A stretch of 64,000 nt of DNA from NCBI RefSeq assembly GCF_001649575.2, contig NC_051444.1, positions 17,809,948-17,873,947 of the forward strand. The letters run 5' to 3'. Both the position numbers and the translations under genes were made by a program. The stretch is from Kryptolebias marmoratus. Taxonomy: Eukaryota; Chordata; Actinopteri; Cyprinodontiformes; Rivulidae. Under the pieces are notes generated by a model. It saw only the letters and a program-made list of their open reading frames with translations. It searched no databases and was not told the DNA's origin. How positions within the stretch are numbered: the stretch's first letter is position 1; the number at the start of each line of letters is the position of its first letter. Shown here piece after piece: positions 56,608 through 64,000 of the stretch.

Positions 56608-56613
56608 AATAAA
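56608..56613 (+). terminator. akap13: Distal polyadenylation signal AATAAA
   Basis: A canonical AATAAA follows AU-rich sequence (TTTTATTTATGTAATAT just upstream) and is followed within 35 bp by TGTTTGTGTG, a typical GU-rich downstream element. It is the best candidate for the end of the akap13 transcript. Confidence 0.6.
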
Positions 56614-56744
56614 AACAAATATAATGCATAAGGATGTACTGTTTGTGTGATCAGTTTAGTGATGCTCTTGAAGTCTGATAAATACATCCTCAGATCAAAA
56701 CAAAACGTGTTCCACTCTTTTCATTGCTTATCAAAAGAATCGTC

Positions 56745-57455
56745 CAAAGATATGGACTTCCTGCCAAGTTTGGCCCAATGTCAGACTGTGCAGACGTCAA
56801 GAGCTCCATCAACTCCTCAGGCCTTAGTTAGCGTGTTACATGTTAAAGTTCATGACAGGAACATCTATAGAAGACGGTACTGATCATTTGAACATGCCTC
56901 CAGGAGAAAACTCATTTCTCCGAGACGAACATGGCGTCACAACTGAAAGGGATTCGCTGCAAAGTATGAAATCCAACATAAAAAAAAGGTTATCCTGAAC
57001 TATATCAAATAGTGCAGCTTGAAAGATTTTACAATTCTTAACTGAGGGTCCACACTCGATGTAAACAAAGCACTCAGTTTCATATTTAACCTGCATTAGG
57101 CTGACCCGAGTCCGGGGAGGTAATTCGACAAAATCACACAAGGATAAAGTCGTGGAGGAAGAACGAGGAAGACTGCTGTCAAGAATCAAGCAGGGTGGTG
57201 GAGCTCCACATTTTGGCATGTAGTCCCAAAGTTTGCTGACAGATTTTTCATGTCAGGTCACATTAGCCATCAGTCCTCTGAACAGACGGGATCCAAGAGG
57301 AGATGTTCGGCAAAAAAAAAAACGACCAAATATCTCCTATTACCTGTCAGCACGGTGGTGGAGGACTGATGGTTTGTAGCCAGAGGGCTTTGGTCAGCTC
57401 ATCATATGAAGGTAGTCTCACATTCAGCCAGCTGTCCAACAACTGGACCTTAGAT
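56745..57455 (+). mobile_element. Tc1-like element remnant downstream of akap13
   Basis: CGTCAAGAGCTCCATCAACTCCTCAGGCCTTAGTTAGCGTGTTAC...GTTCATGACAGGAACAT corresponds to the N-terminal part of a fish Tc1 transposase. AGCACGGTGGTGGAGGACTGATG, near 57350-57372, is the KHGGGGLM segment. CACATTCAGCCAGCTGTCCAACAACTGGACC follows. About 330 bp between 56960 and 57290 do not fit and may be an insertion or heavy mutation. No intact protein. Confidence 0.65.
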
Positions 57456-58845
57456 TGAGGTGAGTACAAAAAAATAAAATCTTCAGTAATCATTCACTTC
57501 CTCTTTAGGTGCTTCTTGTTCTCATCCGTATTCACATCCTGAATGTTTTTCCTACTTTGTTTTGTTTTCGTACAGAAGAGAGAGAAAAAAAAAGAAATTA
57601 ATCTCTTTTGTTTTCAGAAGCAATTAAAAAACCTACAACTAACCGGTGCTAATGCTTTGATTTCCTGTTCCCATTTGCCGCGGCGCCACACGGGAGAAGG
57701 CTGACGCGGATCTTGATGGATTGACAGCAGTGGCGGCACTCGGGAGCGTTGGTTCCTTCTGATGAATAAAGCGCGCGCCGCTTTCATCTCGCCGCAGTGG
57801 GTCGCCTCTGGTAACCTCTGCCACGGAGAGGGTTTTCCTGTCTCAACACGAAGAGCTCGGCTGTCACAGCAGGTACATTACTGTCAGAAATATTTCTTCT
57901 TTTTTTTTATTATTCTGCTCGTTTCACGTACAGTTCATCCCCCTGGAGACAAAGCAGCGGCTGATAAGGCTGGAGTCAGTCGCTCGATAACGTCTACGTT
58001 TTCCTTGGACCAAAATGCGTTTAAAAGTTTTATCTGTTTTTTTTTTTTTTGTTTTTTTTTGTTTAGATTTACTCCGGTTATACAGGAGCAGCGAGTCTGC
58101 TGGGGGAGATGCGGTGACAGGAAGCAAGATAGGCCTTTTCTGCCTGTCGTCGTCGTCACGGTGACAGGGACACTGAGGCACGTGGGAGCCATGCTGCAAA
58201 ACAAGTTGTGAAAATTGAGAGATGAAGTGGGGAGCTCAACTCCATAAATATTCCGAATTAAGAGCTCCCATCATATCCTGGAGGAGAAAATAAACGAATA
58301 TAAATGATAAAAAAAAAGAAGCTGCACTTTTCTTGCAGATAAGTCTGCAAGGCTTGAATCAACAATGAGATGCAGCTGAGAGTTCACGGTGCATTTTCAG
58401 ATTTCCGAATTATCTTTCGCTGATGAGATAAATTTAGCATTGTTGAGCTAATTACTGTCACGCGATAACTCCCTAAATCTGTCTAATTGATAGTTTGAAA
58501 GCTGCTTTGAATTCAGCGGAGATAAAACAAGCAGTTTAATCAAAGCGCCATCACTTCTCAAAAGGCTGATCTGTAACAGAGCCGGCCTCTGTTTTGTTTG
58601 GAGAAGGCCCCTCTGCAGCTCCTTCACTCGTCCCCCCCACCCAGCCTGAGCACCGTCACTGGCTCACATCCCTCCTCTGAAGGAAGGAGTTAAACTGTGA
58701 CAAAAATGAAAACTTAAACATGCAGTGGCAAAATAGCTGCAAATACGGAGCATTATTTGCGTTATGCTTCCTTAAAAGAAACCACATCGCCCGCTGGCCT
58801 TTATGCCCGAGTTTTTCCAGCTTATCCTGAAAAAAACGATGCAGC

Positions 58846-59220
58846 TTTAGCCATTTTTGTCAAATCTTGAAAGCAACCTACTTGTGATCGTACACGACGC
58901 AAAATCTCCTGTGCTCTGTTAGTAATCGGAGTATGTGTTGTGAATACTTTCAGCTACTACCACACCGGATTTGAGCTCAAAATCTAAAATACTAACTGCT
59001 TTAATGCCATTTTGTTTTTGTTTATTTTCTAAATGTCATCAGCTGTGGCAGCTTTCTGAAACTGGTTTGACTCAAAAAGTTAATCGGTTCTAGATATACA
59101 TCCAATGTTTTTTGTTTGTTGGTTGGTTTTTTATATATTTTTTGAGTGTTTAAATAAAATCTGTCCAGTGGTTCATGAAATATTTTGCTAACAAACAGAC
59201 AGAGTGGACCCCAGCAGTTG
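58846..59220 (+). repeat. Dispersed repeat family, copy F
   Basis: It has CAGCTACTACCACACCGGAT, TTGACTCAAAAAGTTAATCGG and CCAGTGGTTCATGAAATATT in family order, with an inserted T/G-rich stretch near 59107-59150. It lies downstream of akap13. Confidence 0.6.
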
Positions 59221-59681
59221 CTGCAACAAAGATCTTGCTATGAAAAGCTTTGGCGCTAATAAAGAAGTCCAAGTTTGGACTTTGAAGTGAAGTGGAGTGG
59301 AAGTTTAAAATGTCATTAAATGAGAATCACTGTGTTTAAATATAAGCCGAAACTGAGAATCTCTACCAGATTTAAAGGTTACAATGAACAACATTAGCAA
59401 AGAGCAGCACATTGGATCCAAACTCCACCAGGAGGTAAATGCAAATTTATTTTCTTACATTTTTTTAGCATTTGTATTTTGTTCAGACCTTTAAAACAAA
59501 CAGTAATAACTTATTTTTCCTTCTCATCCGTTGCAAAAAGGATTCACACATGGACATCAGACTTAAGTGGCTTTGGCCTCCTTGTGACCGATAATGGCTC
59601 GGAGACGCGCAGAACATTAATAATAAATGGCCGCACGTCTTGCTTCTTCAGAGAGGGTAAGATGAAAAGTTCAATAAACAA

Positions 59682-59701
59682 TGAAAAAAAAAAAAAAAAA
59701 A
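59682..59701. repeat. Poly(A) run
   Basis: A run of A about 20 long. The preceding sequence is not a recognisable retroelement. Confidence 0.85.
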
Positions 59702-60734
59702 GTTGTAGATCTGCAGACAAGCCTGTAAACACAAACCGCAGCCCAGCTGTGATGAACTGGGGAGCATTCTCTCTGTGGATATTTACAGAATGCTGAGCAG
59801 CTATTATTCCGCTCCTGCAGGAGGTTGGAGGGAAATCTCAGCCATGAGCAATATCTCCACCCCATGTGGGAGAGCGGTTCTGGCTGCAGCGAGGAGGGAG
59901 GGCGGGCAGAGGTGACGCCCGGTCCTCCATCTTGCTCAGAGATGTGAGGATGATTTAAGAGGACTGTCATAGCCGGAGTATCCAGAGAAGGAGTAAGGCC
60001 GAGCAATCCTATTACTCCTCCATGACCCTGCCTTAATTCACACACATGCCTTTACAATGGGCTCGCAGTGTTCAGGAAGTCCCTGCCACACTCACAGACC
60101 ACACAGTGGAAACAGACTCAGACTTAAGATAATGATAAGATTTATTGTCCACTAATACAGGATTTTGGGTGTGCTGAATTCCCCCATATCTATATTAAAA
60201 ACTGCATCCATTAAAGCAAACCTTCATCTCAAAAACCCAAAGGCGTTCTTCTGTTGATTACGTAATGTGACAGAGTAAAGAACAAAGGTGTTTGCAAATC
60301 TTTTCCCCATGTTTCCCCTGAAGCTCCTCTGAAATTACTCTTGATTTGTAGGTGGTAGCTGGAGTAGCTCCTCTGACGGTGCTCCTCGAGCAGCTGTCAG
60401 ATGAGAAATGCTCAGCTGACCCACAAACATTCAGACACCGAGGAAGAGGGGGGGGGGGATGTGATTTTGAGTATAGCTCAACAGCCCCCAAATCAAACCG
60501 GCCCTCCACATTGAATGCCTGAACAGAATAATTCTTTACCTCAATCCAAATGAGCCGCTTCTTCCTTGGAAATCTGTAGTGGATGACAAACAGCCTTTTG
60601 ATAATCATTTTGTGAACAGTAGTCATCAGTAACATTTATGCATTTAAATTACAAATACTTACATTCTATAGACATATAGATATGGATATATACCGCTCTG
60701 CCTGCCTGAGAAAGTGTACTCTGGGATGTTGGAA

Positions 60735-61590
60735 AGGAAAGCCTTGGATTCAGGAGGAGCAGTGTGGCTTTTCATTGGGTCGCAGACTTTTGACTGTCTG
60801 GTCCAGATGTGTTTCTCAGACCTGGAGGAGGTGCATGTCTTTGTTCTCTTTAGGGGCTGCTGAAGGAGAATGAGGCGCTGGAGTCACTCTTTCAAACCAT
60901 CCTGTGAAACTTAAGACAGCTGAGTTGGTGCTCGTGGCACAAAGTCAAGCTTGGATCCAGGTCCTGGTCGGAGTCCATCAGAGCCGTCACTCGTCTCAGG
61001 TCCTGTGTGTGGGTGCTCATGGACAGGGTCCTGGAGAGGAGGGTGTCTGGTTTGGAAACCTCAGGATCGCGTCTCAGCCTTTTTTTTGCAGATGATGTGG
61101 TTCTGGGTCAGCTCCACTGAGACTATGGTTCTAAACCAGAACAAGGTACAATGATCCTTTTGGGTTGGAGATGAGTCTTTGCCAAGTGATGGCAGGATGG
61201 AGGGAGAGATGGACCAACAGACAGTGGGTTCATCTGTTGCTCTGGTCTGTCATGATAAAGAAGGAGCTGAGCTGAAAGGTAAAGGTCTAACTTTACTACT
61301 CCATCTGCTTCCCAGCCTTCATCTGTGGCTGTGAGGTATGGATCACCTCTGAAAGAACAAGATCCCAGATACAACAGGCTGAAATGAGCTTCCTGTGGGG
61401 AGTTTGCAGCAGAGCCATTGCTCCTCCAGACTGAAAGCAGTAAAGTTTGTCGGTTTGGCGTTTGATTAGGAAGCCTCCTGGATACCTCCCACTGAAGGCA
61501 CGCCCCACTTGAAGGACACCCCAGAGAAGACCCAGAATTTGCTGAAGCCATCTCCTTTACGGCTCTGGAACTCCTTGGGATCTAAGTATG
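60735..61590 (+). mobile_element. Rex-like LINE reverse transcriptase fragment, frameshifted
   Basis: The sequence begins with residues WIQEEQCGFSLGRR and continues with VWFGNLRIAS. A run of T then shifts frame before ADDVVLG, the catalytic YADD-type box (61088-61110). Later parts read RTRSQIQQAEMSFL and, near 61460-61560, the segment corresponding to RLPREVFQACP. This is the usual order of a fish Rex/CR1-like RT, with large internal losses. It is dead. Confidence 0.75.
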
Positions 61591-64000
61591 GGCGGTAGGA
61601 AGATCTTATATTTGTCAATCCAATCCTATTCTGACAATGTTTATTAGACAGCTAAAAAATACATTATTATAAACAGCTTTCAAACTAAAAGCTAATTTAG
61701 TTCTGAAGCACTGGTATACACTGTGAAAAACAGATCAGACCTTCTCCGTAACCTTGTTGTACTTTAAATTATTACTAACTAGTTTTGCAGTCAGTAACAA
61801 CTTTGCATGCTACTCAAATTCCTCTGATTTAAACTGAATCTGATCGGTTTCACAATCCAGTCAGCTTTTCTTCTTTTAATGATTTATTTTTGCTTCTAGT
61901 AGCTGTTGTAACTGAAAAGCCTCATTTATATTTAGCCCAGACCGTCATCTGAAGCTACAGCAAGAATTACAGGTTGTCAACAGACCTGGACAAGTTTTAG
62001 ATAGAAAATATATAGAAAACTGAATGTTGTTAGATCATATCATTGGGATCAACTGACATGTGGTTGATTTACATATGAATACGTTTAAAACCGAAAACAA
62101 GGAGTGTTTACGTGCATGGTTAGAGGATTTATTCTGAAGCACTAAGTCATAAAATCCAGTCCTAGAAATTAAAGACGGGATCAGTAATGGCCTCTCTTGT
62201 ATAAAGTACTAGTTCCCTGAGAAGTTAAAGCAAAAAAAACCTTCAGTTTGGGAGAAATACAGTTTACAAAGCCAACACCCCAAGACTCTGAATTCAAATC
62301 CAGGGTTCAGCTTTAATAAAAACAAATAATACTGAGGCTCACCTGAGATCTGTGCTGTAGCTGCTACTTTTCTTGTATTTATTTCACAAATTACTCACAC
62401 ACACACACACACTGCAGACAAAAATAAAGTCACTTTTAATCTTCATAATAATTCCCCTTTATAGCTCAAAGTTAAATTAGTTTGAGTCCGGCAGGACTTG
62501 GCTGTGTCTTTTTAGTTAAATGATGAAATCACATGGCCCTGCGCCTGAGCAGCGTGCTGTGAATGGACTGTCATTATGAGTAATGATCTTGATAGTTTTC
62601 AGAGCATAAAAGACACTTTAATAGAGACCAATTTGCTGTCACTTCTACTTTTACATTAAGAAACACAGAAATGACCCATAATTCTTCAGTTGAAAGTTTA
62701 AAATGATAAACTAGAGCACACACACACGGAACAAACAGCTACACTTTCACATGTTTTTACCCTTCTGTAGAAAAATAAACACAAAGTATAATTTAAGCCG
62801 AAAAATGTGCAAACGTACAGACTCGTGCACGCTCACATTGTCAGGGAGGGGGGGTCTACTGCATGCTCGTCGGTGCAGCCTGTTGCCGGGGTAACGGTCG
62901 GCCTGTCTCATTTAAAAAAGCTCCTGATGACCTCAGCGCTGCTTACTGAGCTGCGATCAACATGTTTTCCTGTGTCACCTCGACTCCCCGCAGGCTTCGG
63001 CGCGGCCGCAGTGAGCCAGGACGGAGGCTGCAAATAAAACCTCTGTTGCTCTTTTTTTTTTTTTTTTTTCCTTTTTAACCAAACACACACAACGTTAGTT
63101 TAATTGTGCACTTGTGGGCAGAGAGCTGACACGTGAAAGCGAGAAGTTATTACAGTCTGTCGTTTTTTGGCAATAAAATGGGACTTTGAGAGAAATCCTC
63201 ACCGTTGCAGACGAACGATATTCAATCAGAGTAACCTTATGTTGCACAAATGCAGTAAGGCTGAGGGGAAATAAACAACGGACCGGTTTGTTCAAACCGA
63301 GTCACTAGTTTTACACCATTTTCTCCCTTCGTTTGATCCTACTGTCCAAGTAAAAAGGAGGAAAAAAAAAAAGCCAGCGTGTTCCAAGGACAGCAACAAG
63401 TTCTCTCCTTTAGATCACGAATATACTTTCAACCATTTGCAGCTCTGGATTTTACCAGCAGGAGTGAACGCTATGTGGGGTCTGGGTCGAAACAACAAAA
63501 AAAGCAGGAATAGAAAAACCTTTGCGACGTGTTATTATTCAAAATTCATGGACGGAAACGAAGTGCATCAGCTCCTTTCTGATCAGTTTCCGTGCCGTTT
63601 TTTATAAACTACAGATCATCCACTGTAGCTTTTGGCGTGTGCAGATGCTGTTGTGTCCAGTTACCATGGATACAGGTAATGTCCTTGTCAGTCATGAGGC
63701 TGTCGAGAAAGGCACCGTTTAGTTGTTTATACACACAGCATGCGAGCAACAGCGCTGAGTGATTCCAGTTGCTGTTTCCAATCTCTGCCTGCCTGGATGG
63801 ACTCTGTGATCAGATCAGGTCTGCAGTTCTGCTCACATCACAGCCTTCTGTTCGTGAGCCGTGCTCGCTGGACTCATTCACCTGCTGGAAAAAAAAAACA
63901 CTCCCTGTCGGAGTGTGGACCGGAAAGACAAGCTGCAGTGTCGGCTGACGCGGCAATGTTGCTTTAAGCAGCGTGTAAACGAGTCTTTAGATGATTTCCA

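Larger units (their letters stand above)
53811..56635 (+). other. akap13: akap13 3' untranslated region (probable extent)
   Basis: After the stop the sequence carries no coding signal. A first AATAAA lies near 54639 and a stronger one at 56608-56613, followed by a GT-rich stretch just downstream. The UTR includes a (CA)17 tract near 55132-55165, a G-rich block near 56083-56162, and a TGTAAATA Pumilio-type element at 56439-56446. A 370-bp stretch at 54690-55060 looks constrained. Whether the long form is used cannot be seen here. Confidence 0.65.
56636..64000. other. Region downstream of akap13, no gene recognised
   Basis: Apart from the Tc1 remnant, repeat copy F and the LINE fragment, there are only short open frames with no domain. 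58340-58620 and 62520-62660 look like possible conserved non-coding blocks. In tetrapods klhl25 is, as I recall, the neighbour; no Kelch or BTB motif is visible here. Confidence 0.6.

Noticed and set aside
56884..57219. 111-codon minus-strand frame
   Set aside because: It covers the middle of a degraded Tc1-like element and shows no domain.
61123..61551. 142-codon minus-strand frame
   Set aside because: It is the reverse strand of the Rex-like LINE fragment, whose RT blocks are on the plus strand.
1..64000. CRISPR arrays, operons, riboswitches, tRNA or rRNA genes
   Set aside because: The window is a vertebrate nuclear locus. I saw no regularly spaced repeat-spacer array, no tRNA-like clover-leaf core and no rRNA segment.

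Overview
The window is vertebrate nuclear DNA, most likely from a ray-finned (teleost) fish. It has GT-AG introns of 0.1 to 8.5 kb, many (CA)n/(GT)n microsatellites, fish-type Tc1 transposon remnants, an L1-clade LINE tail and a Rex-like LINE fragment. The species cannot be named from the sequence.

One protein-coding gene is recognisable. It runs on the + strand from before position 5373 to its stop codon at 53808-53810, with a 3' UTR that probably ends near 56635. It is akap13 (AKAP-Lbc), an A-kinase anchoring protein and Rho guanine-nucleotide exchange factor. I placed 31 exons, including one predicted cassette exon. Their splice phases agree at all 30 junctions, and together they give 4278 nt, or 1425 codons plus a stop. 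In order, the encoded part has a Ser/Pro-rich linker, a basophilic-kinase/14-3-3-like motif region, a Lys/Glu-rich segment, a C1 zinc finger, the DH domain, the PH domain, a Ser/Arg-rich linker, a long coiled coil, a Lys-rich tail and the terminal residues IYFC. The start codon and the PKA RII-binding half lie upstream of the window.

Layout: 1-13968 is mostly intron with one 55-bp exon (5373-5427), a deleted Tc1-like element (205-695), a dispersed repeat family, and blocks that could be regulatory. 13969-26909 holds the linker exons and a predicted alternative exon at 21599-21661. 29842-31975 holds the C1 exons. 33208-40813 holds the exons leading into and making up the DH-PH module, with a Tc1-like element inside the DH intron at about 34977-36078. 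40814-42994 is an intron with an antisense L1-clade insertion. 42995-53810 holds the coiled-coil and tail exons. 53811-56635 is 3' UTR. 56636-64000 holds no gene I can support, only degraded Tc1 and LINE pieces and possible conserved non-coding blocks.

The most interesting points concern splicing and regulation of one Rho-GEF gene. They are a cassette exon that rewrites the residues just before a likely PKA/14-3-3 site, complementary (GU)17 and (CA)16 tracts that bracket a frame-breaking exon, a NAGNAG acceptor, and a CpG-bearing CRE/YY1-like patch in the last intron. I saw no convincing wholly new gene system.
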